A stretch of DNA of 64,000 nt from Dongia sedimenti. GTDB lineage: Bacteria > Pseudomonadota > Alphaproteobacteria > Dongiales > Dongiaceae. The position numbers were made by a program, and so were the translations under genes. The DNA is taken from the NCBI GenBank assembly GCA_030715195.1, contig JAUYVI010000002.1:744001-808000 (forward strand), written 5' to 3'. The notes below the pieces were generated by a model, which saw only the letters and a program-made list of their open reading frames with translations, made no database searches and was not told the DNA's origin. Numbering within the stretch: position 1 is the first letter of the stretch; every line of letters starts with the position of its first letter. Of the stretch, positions 34,706-42,688 are shown piece by piece.

Positions 34706-35987
34706 GCGAGTTCCTTCTTTCGCGCCAGGCATCCATGGCCTGAAGATACCAGTAGGTGGCCTGCACGGCGATGCGACCGAAGGGCCCGCCGTTCCAGTCG
34801 AGGCCGAAGGGCTGGAACAGCTTGATCCGGTCGCTCTCACCGGCGATCGCTTCGGCGACCACGCGTCCGGCGATGGCGGTGGTGTTCATGCCATGGCCGC
34901 CGAACCCGGTCGCGTACCAGAGACCGTCCGGCATGCGGCCGATCTGCGGCATCAGATGCCTTGCATAGGACATCAGGCCGGACCAGGCGGCCGCGACCTT
35001 CAAATCCCCGAGCTGCGGATAGGTCTCGACGATGCGGCGGCGCATGAGCGCGGCGAGATTGGATGGGTCACGCGTCTGCGTGGTGATGCAGCCGCCCCAG
35101 AGAATCCGGTTGCCGTCCACCACGCGGTAGTAATCGCCGGCGCGGCGGTCGTCGGCGATGGCGGCGGAGGTGTCGATCGCCTCCGCGATATTCGCGATCG
35201 GTTCGGTCAGCAGCATGTAGGTCGCGATCGGCAGATAGGCGCGGTGCAATGCGGGCGCGACGCGGTCGGTATAGCCGCCGCCGCAGAGCACGACATGCTT
35301 GGCCGTGATGCTCCCCTGCGGTGTGGTCACGGTGTAGCGGTTGGCATCACGCGTGATGCCGGTCGCGGGGCTCTGCTCGAAGATGGACCCGCCGCGCTTC
35401 ACAATTGCGGCGCCGAGACCGAGCGCGTAGTTGAGTGGATGGAAGTGGAAGGCGTCGGGGACGTAGATACCCTGGAAGTAGACATCGCTCTTCAGCTTCT
35501 GCCGCACCTCGTCGCGGGAGAGATAGCGCAAGGTGGTGCCGAACTTGCGCCTGGCCTCCGCCACCTCCGCCTGCAGGCCGGCGGCATCGTCATAGCGGAT
35601 CGCGCGCAGGACGCCGGGCGTCGGATTGACCCGCGGCAGGTCGAGCCGGTCGATATTTTCCCGCACCATGCGAACACCCTCGACCGAGAGGTCGTGCAGC
35701 GCCTTGGCGCCGGCCTCGCCGGCGCGGCGCGCGATCTGCTCGTGACCGGTAGCATAGCCGGAGGTCACGAAGCCGCCGTTGCGACCCGACGCGCCCCAGG
35801 CGATTCGGTGCTGCTCCAGCAGGGCCACCTTCAACCCGCGCTGCACGCATTCATGGGCGGTGGAAAGCCCGGCCAGGCCGCCGCCGATCACACAGACATC
35901 GACCTGACGGTCTTCGGTCAGCGGCGGATGGTCGGCATGGTCGATGATAGTGCGCCGATAATAGGTGTCGATGTAGGATTCTGGCAT
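34698..35987 (-). CDS. FAD-dependent amine oxidase (PuuB/DAO family)
   Basis: Protein of 429 residues. The Rossmann motif [16 protein letters not shown] starts near residue 31, followed by [10 protein letters not shown], the conserved FAD loop of the gamma-glutamylputrescine oxidase branch, and a C-terminal [14 protein letters not shown]. Such enzymes oxidise primary or secondary amines to aldehydes with H2O2 release. Its 3' end overlaps the purC start by 8 bp, so purC may be translated by coupling. It may serve the PotABCD-like uptake system 9 kb away, but no gamma-glutamyl ligase is seen. Confidence 0.87.
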   Translation of the reverse strand: MPESYIDTYYRRTIIDHADHPPLTEDRQVDVCVIGGGLAGLSTAHECVQRGLKVALLEQHRIAWGASGRNGGFVTSGYATGHEQIARRAGEAGAKALHDLSVEGVRMVRENIDRLDLPRVNPTPGVLRAIRYDDAAGLQAEVAEARRKFGTTLRYLSRDEVRQKLKSDVYFQGIYVPDAFHFHPLNYALGLGAAIVKRGGSIFEQSPATGITRDANRYTVTTPQGSITAKHVVLCGGGYTDRVAPALHRAYLPIATYMLLTEPIANIAEAIDTSAAIADDRRAGDYYRVVDGNRILWGGCITTQTRDPSNLAALMRRRIVETYPQLGDLKVAAAWSGLMSYARHLMPQIGRMPDGLWYATGFGGHGMNTTAIAGRVVAEAIAGESDRIKLFQPFGLDWNGGPFGRIAVQATYWYLQAMDAWRERRNSHA

Positions 35988-36092
35988 GAGGCCGTCATGG
36001 CAAGTGCGCGGGCGGGGACCTAAGCAGAAATGACGGGAGATTCCAATGGGTCGGAGGCGGACCGGTTGTCTCGCGGTGAGCCCGCCGCAACG

Positions 36093-37178
36093 TCAGATGT
36101 GGGCCAGCAGGGCGACGAGCTCGGCCTGCCGGGTGGCACCGGTCTTCTGCAGTACATTCTTCAGATAGCTGCGGGCGGTGCTGGATTGGATCCTGAGCCG
36201 CGCGGCTATGGCATCGACCGAGAGACCTTCGGCCAGGAGGGCCGCCACGTTCGCTTCCCGGTCGGTCAGGCCGTACGCGCTGCGCAACCAGGACAGGTCG
36301 AGCCGGAGTGCAGCCGGATCGCTGTCGCGCTCGATCAGCAGCGCCAGCGCGGTCGCGGAGGAGAATATGTCGCGCGCCCGGCCGGGGACCGGATGGACCT
36401 GCAGGAGATAGCGCCGACCCTCGGCATTGGTGAGCGCCGCCACGCCCAATCGTCCCGGGCGGGAGATCGCGCCGGCAACGGCACGATCGATGGAGAACTG
36501 CGCCGTGCGATCCGTCGCCACGAGCCGCCGCCGCAGGATTCGCACCGGGCAGAAGGGATTGCCCTCGCCGGCCGCCTGGCCGGGCAGCACCCGCCCGTGG
36601 GAATCGAGCTCGATGATCGCTCCGCCGCGCCGGCCGAGCAGCCAGGTCATGCCGCGTGCCTCCGCATCCAGGACGCCCTTGGCGATGCGGGCAACCGCAT
36701 GGAGTTCCGGTAGCACGCTGTCGAGCACGGCGCGGTCGGCCGGCTGGTACGGGCCGAGCTCGATGCGTCGTTTCAAACTCAATTCCACATACTCGTCCGA
36801 CCCAAGCGCCAGAACCGTGTTCGCGTGCCAGAACACGCCATTGGGACGCAGGAACTCCTGGTAGTAGGGATCGCGCGCCAGTTCGGCTTCGGAATAATCG
36901 TCCTGGTCGATCCGAAACCCGAAGTAGCGCAGGTTGCCGACACGCTGATAGCGGGAGTTCGGCGGCGTGCGGCCCGCCAGGAAATCCTCAGCCGCGCGTG
37001 CGGCTTCCGGAGTCACCACCGCCGCGACCGTTTTCCGCGCTTCGTTGCGCATCAGCACCGCATCGCGGGCGCCGGCGGCCAGCGCGTATCGCATCAGAGC
37101 TTCTTCCCAGCCTTCCGCCAGGATGGCGGCGGAGAGCAGGCCATCGACGCCCGCCCGGATGCCATTCATGGAAAGCAT
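36093..37178 (-). CDS. LuxR-type HTH regulator with a PAS-like sensory half
   Basis: Protein of about 361 residues ending in a LuxR-type HTH: LTDREANVAALLAEGLSVDA and STARSYLKNVLQKTG. The N-terminal 290 residues are not a clear AHL-binding domain; they resemble PAS/GAF-like regions of rhizobial regulators. Start 37178 is uncertain (37169 is possible; the longer frame to 37313 would put a perfect palindrome within the gene). It lies divergent to the PEP-CTERM gene, so it may control that gene. Confidence 0.82.
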   Translation of the reverse strand: MLSMNGIRAGVDGLLSAAILAEGWEEALMRYALAAGARDAVLMRNEARKTVAAVVTPEAARAAEDFLAGRTPPNSRYQRVGNLRYFGFRIDQDDYSEAELARDPYYQEFLRPNGVFWHANTVLALGSDEYVELSLKRRIELGPYQPADRAVLDSVLPELHAVARIAKGVLDAEARGMTWLLGRRGGAIIELDSHGRVLPGQAAGEGNPFCPVRILRRRLVATDRTAQFSIDRAVAGAISRPGRLGVAALTNAEGRRYLLQVHPVPGRARDIFSSATALALLIERDSDPAALRLDLSWLRSAYGLTDREANVAALLAEGLSVDAIAARLRIQSSTARSYLKNVLQKTGATRQAELVALLAHI

Positions 37179-37222
37179 GGTGCGCCCCGCGCTTCTGGAA
37201 ATTCGCTCAACGACGGGCGCAT

Positions 37223-37240
37223 CCCTGCCATATGGCAGGG
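37223..37240. promoter_or_regulatory. perfect 18-bp palindrome, lux-box-like
   Basis: CCCTGCCATATGGCAGGG is perfectly self-complementary and sits 45 bp before the preferred start of the LuxR-type gene, within the 220-bp divergent gap. CTGCC/GGCAG arms around an AT centre resemble LuxR-family operators. Likely operator; not shown. Confidence 0.55.
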
Positions 37241-37398
37241 GCGGCGGCCGCAGCAGAAGACTATCGTGCCCCAATCGCAGGATCGTCGCGACACTTTTAG
37301 TCGCGTTAACCATGGCGCCGGGGCGGCTTCAGTGGATCGGTCATTGCGTCTTCGACGATGTCGCGACAAGGGGCGAATCACACATAGGGAGCAGTTCC

Positions 37399-38082
37399 AT
37401 GCACCGATCGATTCTCGGACTGTTGGCCGGGCTCACCGTATTCGGATGGGGCGTCGTCGCGCAGGCAACGACCTTGGACTTCCACGATTTCGTTCCGAAC
37501 AACGCCGATGCGCAGTGCATCGCCAACAATCAGGCCGGGTGTTACGGCCATCGGGCGAACGGCGCGACCAGTCCGCTCGGGAGCAGCTATGCGGGCGGCG
37601 GCGATACGCCGAACGTGGCCGCCACCTATACCGGCGCGCTGCGGACCTGGTCGAACGGCTTTGGCCAGAGCTGGTACCTGGGCTCCGACAATTCGGATCC
37701 CTCCTATCTGACCCTGACCGCGGATCCGGGTTTCGCGATCAGCCTCACCACCATCACGCTCGATATCGCCGCCATGGCTCTCGGCGGCAATGTCGACATC
37801 TTTGCGGGGGGCATACCGGGCAGCCTGTCCACGCCGCTTCTTTCGCTCGCCATCAGCGCCCTCGGCGACCCCGACCCCGCCAGGGTGACCACCGCCCTGG
37901 CGCTGGTCGGCAACCAGTTCACCTTCGAGATGCCCAGCCAGAATTTCGGCATCTATCAGCTCGGCTTCAACCAGGTCGCGGTCGCGGCCACGCCGATCCC
38001 GGCGGCGCTTCCGCTCTTCGCCTTCGCCTTGGGCGGCCTCGGCTTCATCGGCTGGCGGCGGAAGAAGGCCACGGCCGCCTAA
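37399..38082 (+). CDS. exported protein with PEP-CTERM (VPLPA-like) sorting signal
   Basis: Secreted protein of 227 residues. Signal peptide about 1-25 (ILGLLAGLTVFGWGVVAQAT). Body is Gly/Ala/Asn/Thr-rich with no catalytic motif. The C-terminal signal TPIPAALPLFAFALGGLGFI followed by GWRRKK has the short motif, hydrophobic helix and basic tail of exosortase substrates. GGGAG lies 8 nt before ATG 37399. It is followed by a good terminator, so it is monocistronic. Exosortase cleaves and releases such proteins, often with exopolysaccharide; no exosortase is in this window. Confidence 0.88.
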   Translation: MHRSILGLLAGLTVFGWGVVAQATTLDFHDFVPNNADAQCIANNQAGCYGHRANGATSPLGSSYAGGGDTPNVAATYTGALRTWSNGFGQSWYLGSDNSDPSYLTLTADPGFAISLTTITLDIAAMALGGNVDIFAGGIPGSLSTPLLSLAISALGDPDPARVTTALALVGNQFTFEMPSQNFGIYQLGFNQVAVAATPIPAALPLFAFALGGLGFIGWRRKKATAA

Positions 38083-38114
38083 CCGACCAACCGGTTGGCG
38101 ATCCATCGGACCCT

Positions 38115-38143
38115 GGCCCGCCCTTCGGCGGGCCTTCTTCTTT
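38115..38143 (+). terminator. rho-independent terminator of PEP-CTERM gene
   Basis: An 8-bp perfect stem GGCCCGCC/GGCGGGCC with tetraloop CTTC, followed by TTCTTCTTT, 33 nt after the stop of the PEP-CTERM gene. Confidence 0.75.
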
Positions 38144-38211
38144 CCGCCGGGTGAATTGCGCGCGCCCGGCCCGGTGGCTAGATTGCTGCCGGTCACAGGG
38201 GAAATTTGCGC

Positions 38212-38505
38212 ATGATCCGCCACACCGTCGTCTTCACCTTGAAGCATCCGCAGGGCTCGGCCGAGGAGAAGAAGTTCCTCGAGGACGCGCTGGTCCTGGC
38301 CGGCATTCCCGGCGTGCAGAAGTTCGAGCGGCTGAACCAGGTCAGCCGCAAGAACGCCTATAGGTTCGGCTTCTCGATGGAGTTCGCCGACCAGGCCGCC
38401 TATGACGCCTATGACAGCCATCCGGTCCATGTCGCTTTCGTCCGCGACCGCTGGAAGAAGGAGGTCACGGACTTCCTCGAGATCGACTACGTTCCGGTGG
38501 ATTGA
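38212..38505 (+). CDS. Dabb (stress-responsive A/B barrel) domain protein
   Basis: Small protein of 97 residues starting MIRHTVVFTLK, the standard Dabb opening, and with a dimeric ferredoxin-like pattern (conserved His pair VVFTLKH; SHPVHVAFVRDRW). ATG 38212 is preferred; an in-frame TTG at 38206 has better distance to AGGGGAA. Function is unknown; some relatives are aldolase-like or stress proteins. It is adjacent to, but on the opposite strand from, the DUF2280-like gene. Confidence 0.85.
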   Translation: MIRHTVVFTLKHPQGSAEEKKFLEDALVLAGIPGVQKFERLNQVSRKNAYRFGFSMEFADQAAYDAYDSHPVHVAFVRDRWKKEVTDFLEIDYVPVD

Positions 38506-38529
38506 CGCGTCATTGCCGGGCATGGCGAT

Positions 38530-39645
38530 TCAAGTCGCAGCCACCTTCGGGCGCGCATAGCGCTCGTAGAAGCCGCCGCATTCCTTCGCCGCCTGCTCCA
38601 GGATGCGGCAGGCGCGGTCCATCTGATTGGCTTCGTCCGCGCGATTGGCAAAGCGGTCGAGCATCCGCAGCCGCACTATTTTCTGCGCGACGCCGACCTC
38701 GCCGAGGGCGCGGTTGAACTTCGCGCGGGTCGCGGCATGGAGAGCGATCCAGCGCTTGGCCGGGCGCCGCGAACCGGCCGGGTCATAGGCAAAGACCTGC
38801 CTGCGGTCGATCTCGATGCCGAAATGCGTCTTCACCGACGCCGCCACGCGCGTCGGCGTCTCGTAGCGCGCCAGGCCTTTGACGATGAACGTCTTCACCT
38901 CGTCGGTCAGAACGGTCGGGGTTTTTCGATCCTGCCTCTCCCCCTGCCCCTGCCTATGTCCGCGTTCGTGTCCGGTCTGCGTTGCCGGTGCGGGATCCGG
39001 CGCGATGCCGAGCCGCGCCTTCGCCAAATCCGCGAGGGCTTGGAGCGAAACGTCGCGTGAAGTGGGCTCGTCCACCGTATCCGCCGGAATTTGCAGGGAT
39101 TCGTCTTCATCCTGTCTGTGTCCGGTCTGCGTTGCCGGGTCATCCTGGCCCGGTGCATCTTCTGCGTCCGTGCTGACCAAGCCCGGCTCGGGGTCAGGCG
39201 TGTTGGCGGACGGTGGCGCCTCGGTCTTGGCCTCGGTTTCGGTCTCGGTCTCGGTCTCGGGCACAGCGCCGTCCGAAATGACGTAAGGCATCGCCGCTTC
39301 GGTCTTCGTGGCATGCGCCGCATCGGGCACGGCGCGCGTGAAGAGCGGCGCCTTCTCCGCATCCGCCGGAAATTGCACGGATTCTTTGTCATCCTGTCTG
39401 TGTCCGGTCTGCGTCGGGGGCGTGTTGCGCGCGTGCCAGCAGGCCAGCATCTGGTCGCGGCTGACCGCGACGTGAAAGTTCTGCTGCACCAGGGCGGCGA
39501 TGCGCTCGGGCGGCTCGCGGCGCCTCATGCACCAGATGATCTGCGCCTTCACGGCGTCATCCAAAACGGGGTCTTCCAGAATGTGCGGCGCGGGTCCGCC
39601 CGAGCTTGGTGAAATGGGCATGGGCGCGGTCTGCATGGGGAGCAT
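38530..39645 (-). CDS. DUF2280-like protein with duplicated N-domain and Gln/Thr-rich repeats
   Basis: Protein of 371 residues. Residues 246-290 (VLTDEVKTFIVKGLARYETP and following) and to about 340 match the phage-associated DUF2280 pattern. Residues 27-73 are a second, partial copy (VLDDAVKAQIIWCMRRREPP, VSRDQMLACW). The linker carries three TQTGHRQD/TQTGHERG-type repeats (78, 172, 222), each in repeated DNA, and a (TE)4 run at 131-138. ATG 39645 has GGAAAGG 8 nt upstream. The C-terminus is charged and helical. DUF2280 proteins occur in prophages, some as candidate small terminases; no other phage gene adjoins, so it may be a domesticated remnant. Confidence 0.72.
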   Translation of the reverse strand: MLPMQTAPMPISPSSGGPAPHILEDPVLDDAVKAQIIWCMRRREPPERIAALVQQNFHVAVSRDQMLACWHARNTPPTQTGHRQDDKESVQFPADAEKAPLFTRAVPDAAHATKTEAAMPYVISDGAVPETETETETEAKTEAPPSANTPDPEPGLVSTDAEDAPGQDDPATQTGHRQDEDESLQIPADTVDEPTSRDVSLQALADLAKARLGIAPDPAPATQTGHERGHRQGQGERQDRKTPTVLTDEVKTFIVKGLARYETPTRVAASVKTHFGIEIDRRQVFAYDPAGSRRPAKRWIALHAATRAKFNRALGEVGVAQKIVRLRMLDRFANRADEANQMDRACRILEQAAKECGGFYERYARPKVAAT

Positions 39646-40026
39646 GTGGGTGCCTTTCCAGCGGTGGGGGCGCGCGGCATCGTCCGCTGTTCGGTTGTGC
39701 GGAACGGGACGTGGCGCGACGGCGCATACAGCAGTCCTCGCGCGGCGCGGGGTTACGCGGCGTGACGTGAGACTGCGGGAAAGACTATAGTTCTTTTTTT
39801 GTTCTTATGCAACCATGCCGTGCCGAATTCGGCCTGGTGCCGGTACCGGACCTGGATCAAGGTCGGCTGCGCTCGCCTGATCGTGCCGCGGGGTAAGCGT
39901 TGGGATGACCTGTTCCTGAGCGGTCCCCGTGCAACCGATGATTTCATTGGCGCACGCGACCAACCCGCAGCCGAGGTTCGCAAGTCGGTCTGATGCTCGC
40001 CTACATGCTCGATACTGAGGCTGTTG
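39646..40026. other. gene-poor stretch, no supported gene
   Basis: Between the DUF2280-like gene and repeat B1 I see no open frame with a plausible start, SD and family match. An AT-rich patch is at about 39785-39810. The longest frame (about 64 codons from 39799) has no recognisable similarity and may be chance. Confidence 0.6.
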
Positions 40027-40304
40027 GCGCTGGATGTTCGTTCAGTGCGCGCTCTGATTCATCACGGCGGCATCAACCCCCACCCGCACCCGCCCCCATC
40101 TTGGGGGCGGGAAGAGGGCGGGAGCCTTCGCACTGTTCGAGGGCGTTGCGTTTCGAGCGCGCCCGGGAAGGCTGGACTGCGGCGTGGCTTTCGCTTCGAG
40201 GCAGCATCTTCAAGAGATCACCCGCCACCAAGATGGGGGCGGGCTGGGGTGGGGGTTGATGCAGCCGTGATGTTGCAGGCTTCCGCAAACAGAAGATCCA
40301 GCGC
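40027..40304. repeat. family B inverted-repeat element, copy 1
   Basis: Starts GCGCTGGATG (40027) and ends GATCCAGCGC (40304). Inside, a long near-perfect inverted repeat runs from CATCACGGCGGCATCAACCC (40060) to GTTGATGCAGCCGTGATG (ending 40272), about 45 bp per arm, and includes a smaller CCGCCCCC/GGGGGCGG hairpin. Related copies lie at 43611 and 58540. Its right end is 1 bp from the livF stop codon. Confidence 0.82.
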
Positions 40305-40305
40305 G

Positions 40306-41007
40306 CTACCGGTGCACGCCGATATAGCGTTCGAGCGGCACCGGATCGGCCGCGAGGTCCCGCGCCGGCGCCTCGTGCTGGATGGTGCCGTTCTCGATCA
40401 GCGCGATCCGGTCGCAGATGCGCAAGGCCGACTTCACCTGCTGCTCGACCAGGAGGATGGCGACGCCGCGCTCGCGCAACGCCGCGACCGTATCCAGAAT
40501 GCGGTGGGTCACGGCGGGAATGAGGCCTTCGCTCGGCTCGTCGAGCAGCAGCACTTTCGGCTGGGCGCAGAGCGCGCGCGCCACCGCCACCATCTGCTGC
40601 TCGCCGCCGCTCAAGGTTCCCGCGGCCTGCGACAGCCGCTCGCGCAGGATCGGGAAGAGGTCGAGCACCCGCTCCGCTTCCGCTTGCGGCGCGTCCTTGA
40701 CCAGCAGGCCCATGCGCAGATTCTCGGCGACGGTCAGCTCGGAGAACAGCCGGCGGCCTTGCGGCACATAGGCGATGCCGCGCCGCGGGATCGCATGGGC
40801 CGGGAGACCGATGAGCTCCTCCCCTTCCAGCAGCAGCGAGCCGGTGCGCTTCGGCACCAGGCCCATGATGGTCTTCAGCAGCGTGGTCTTTCCGGCGCCG
40901 TTGCGGCCCATCAGGCCGAGGATCTCGCCGGCCGCCACGCTCAGCGAGACTTCGTCGACCGCCTTGACCGGACCGTAGGCGCCGGTGATCTTGCGCAGCT
41001 CCAGCAT
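40306..41007 (-). CDS. livF: branched-chain-type amino-acid ABC ATPase LivF
   Basis: ATPase of 233 residues. It has Walker A GRNGAGKTT (about 35-43), signature LSGGEQQMVAVARAL (about 133-147), Walker B VLLLDEPSEGL and a Gln/Glu loop VEQQV. Start ATG 41007 overlaps the LivG stop by one base; TTG 41010 is not needed. It is the last gene of the operon livH-M-G-F, with repeat B1 immediately after its stop. Confidence 0.93.
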   Translation of the reverse strand: MLELRKITGAYGPVKAVDEVSLSVAAGEILGLMGRNGAGKTTLLKTIMGLVPKRTGSLLLEGEELIGLPAHAIPRRGIAYVPQGRRLFSELTVAENLRMGLLVKDAPQAEAERVLDLFPILRERLSQAAGTLSGGEQQMVAVARALCAQPKVLLLDEPSEGLIPAVTHRILDTVAALRERGVAILLVEQQVKSALRICDRIALIENGTIQHEAPARDLAADPVPLERYIGVHR

Positions 41008-41741
41008 CAATCCCCCAGATAGGCCTGCTGCACGGCGGGATGCTGCTCGATCTCGGCCGGCGTTCCCTCGGCCAGGATCGCGCCGCGGTCCATCACCGTC
41101 ACCCGGTCGGCCAGCTCCAGCACGACCTTCAGATTGTGCTCGATGAACAGGATCGTCGTCGTCGCCGCCGTCCGGCGGATGAGATCGCAGAACGGCGCGA
41201 TGTCGCCCGGCGCCAAGCCTTGCGTCGGCTCGTCGAGGATCAGCAGCGCGGGTTTGAGCGCGAGGCCCATGGCGATTTCGAGCAGGCGCTGGTGGCCGTA
41301 AGGCAGCTCGCCGGCGATCCGCTCGGTCTCTTCCGTCAGACCGACCGCCGCCATCGCCTCGTCGACCGCCGCATCCAACAGTGCCTGCGGCAGGGCGAAG
41401 CGATGGCCGGTGGTTCGCGTCAGCCGGCGTTGTGCCGCCAGGGCGACATTGTCGCGGCAGGTCAGGCGCTTGAACACGCTGGTGATCTGGAAGGTGTAGA
41501 CGATGCCGCGCGCGACCCGGTCCCAGGGCTGCAGCCGCGTGATGTTTGCGCCGTCGAACTCGACCGTGCCGGCGCTCGGCGGCACGCGGCCGCAGATCAT
41601 GCCGACCAGCGTCGTCTTGCCGGCGCCGTTCGGCCCGATCACGCCGCGGATCTCGCCGCGTTCCAGCGCGAAGGAGACGTCGTTGACCGCGCGGATGCCG
41701 CCGAATTGGCGCGTGAGATTGCGGGTCTGCAACAAGGTCAT
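41007..41741 (-). CDS. livG: branched-chain-type amino-acid ABC ATPase LivG
   Basis: ATPase of 244 residues. It has Walker A GPNGAGKTTLVGMI (about 35-48), signature-region YGHQRLLEIAMGLA (variant without the canonical LSGGQ), Walker B LLILDEPTQGL and switch His in IEHNL. LivG-type proteins often have YG-x-QR at this site, so this is normal. ATG 41741 overlaps the LivM stop (ATGA). The longer frame up to 42458 overlaps livM and is rejected. Confidence 0.93.
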   Translation of the reverse strand: MTLLQTRNLTRQFGGIRAVNDVSFALERGEIRGVIGPNGAGKTTLVGMICGRVPPSAGTVEFDGANITRLQPWDRVARGIVYTFQITSVFKRLTCRDNVALAAQRRLTRTTGHRFALPQALLDAAVDEAMAAVGLTEETERIAGELPYGHQRLLEIAMGLALKPALLILDEPTQGLAPGDIAPFCDLIRRTAATTTILFIEHNLKVVLELADRVTVMDRGAILAEGTPAEIEQHPAVQQAYLGD

Positions 41742-42688
41742 GAGCGAACTCGCCGCCATCGCCGGAACCAGCCGGCCAGCCCTTCCGGGAACCACAGGGT
41801 GATCGCCACCAGCGCCACGCCGACGATGATCATATAGCTGGAGGTGAGGCCACTCGAAATATCGATGAGGTAGTGCGTGATCGCGGTGCCGAGCGGCGGT
41901 CCGAGCGTGACGCCGGTGCCGCCGAGCAGGGTCCAGAGCAACGGCAGGGTCGAGTATTGCAGCGAGGCGAAGGACGAGCCGACATAGCCGAACAGCAGGC
42001 AATAGAGCGCGCCGGCGAGGCCGGAGAGCGTGCCGGAGATCACCAGGGCGGCGAAGCGGTAGAGCGCAGTGTTGTAGCCGAGCAGACGGGTGCGCGCCTC
42101 GTTCTCGCGGATCGCGATCAGCACGCGGCCGAACGGCGAGCGCAGCAGCCAGAGGCTGAGCAGCAAGGCCACGGCGAAGGCCACCAGCGACGCGTTGTAC
42201 TTCACCGCCGGATCGGCGAGATGCAGCGCAGCACCGAACAACTCGACCGGCGGCAATGAAAGCACGATGCCCTGGTCGCCGAGCGTGACGGTGTTGAAAT
42301 AGAGCGTGGAGAGGAAGGCGGCCTGGGCCAGCATCAAGGTCACGATCAGGAAGGCGACGCCGGTGGTGCGGTAGACGATGAGGCCGGTCACCAGCGAGAC
42401 CAGGAGCGCCGCGCCGACGCCGGCGCCGAGTGCGGCGACCGGTCCGAACGACCACCAATGGGCGGTGAGCCCGGCGCCGTAGGCGCCGGCCGCGAAGAAC
42501 AGCGCGTGGCCGAGGCTCAGGAGCCCGGTATAGCCGAACAGGATGTTGTAGCCGATCGCGAAGACCGCATAGAGCATGATGCGGGTGACATTGCCGTAAT
42601 GGTAGGCCGGCAGCGCGAACTGCACGGCGAAGAGCGCCGCGACCACCGCCAGATGCAGCGCATAGATGCGCATTGCGGGCCCGCTCAT
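41738..42688 (-). CDS. livM: branched-chain-type amino-acid ABC permease LivM
   Basis: Membrane subunit of 316 residues with 8-9 hydrophobic helices and the family segments FGYTGLLSLGHALFFAAGAY (about 49-68), NIAFGY-like loops replaced by YNILFGYT, and RENEARTRLLGYN for ATPase contact. It overlaps both neighbours by ATGA. Its exact ligand depends on the binding protein at 43858. Confidence 0.92.
   Translation of the reverse strand: MSGPAMRIYALHLAVVAALFAVQFALPAYHYGNVTRIMLYAVFAIGYNILFGYTGLLSLGHALFFAAGAYGAGLTAHWWSFGPVAALGAGVGAALLVSLVTGLIVYRTTGVAFLIVTLMLAQAAFLSTLYFNTVTLGDQGIVLSLPPVELFGAALHLADPAVKYNASLVAFAVALLLSLWLLRSPFGRVLIAIRENEARTRLLGYNTALYRFAALVISGTLSGLAGALYCLLFGYVGSSFASLQYSTLPLLWTLLGGTGVTLGPPLGTAITHYLIDISSGLTSSYMIIVGVALVAITLWFPEGLAGWFRRWRRVRS

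Noticed and set aside
32285..34825. About 846-codon open frame on the plus strand
   Set aside because: Antisense to the kinase/ATPase and purC genes; low-complexity composition and no motif.
39095..39420. Possible CRISPR-like array because of spaced repeats
   Set aside because: The repeated units are in-frame coding repeats (TQTGHRQD) of unequal spacing within a single gene, not regular spacers.
40060..40272. Small open frames through repeat B1 (about 88 and 71 codons)
   Set aside because: They run through the inverted repeat on both strands with Pro/Gly-rich products and no start signals.
38530..40304. Prophage or genomic island including the DUF2280-like gene and repeat B1
   Set aside because: No integrase, tRNA attachment site, capsid or replication gene is seen; one phage-like domain is not enough.
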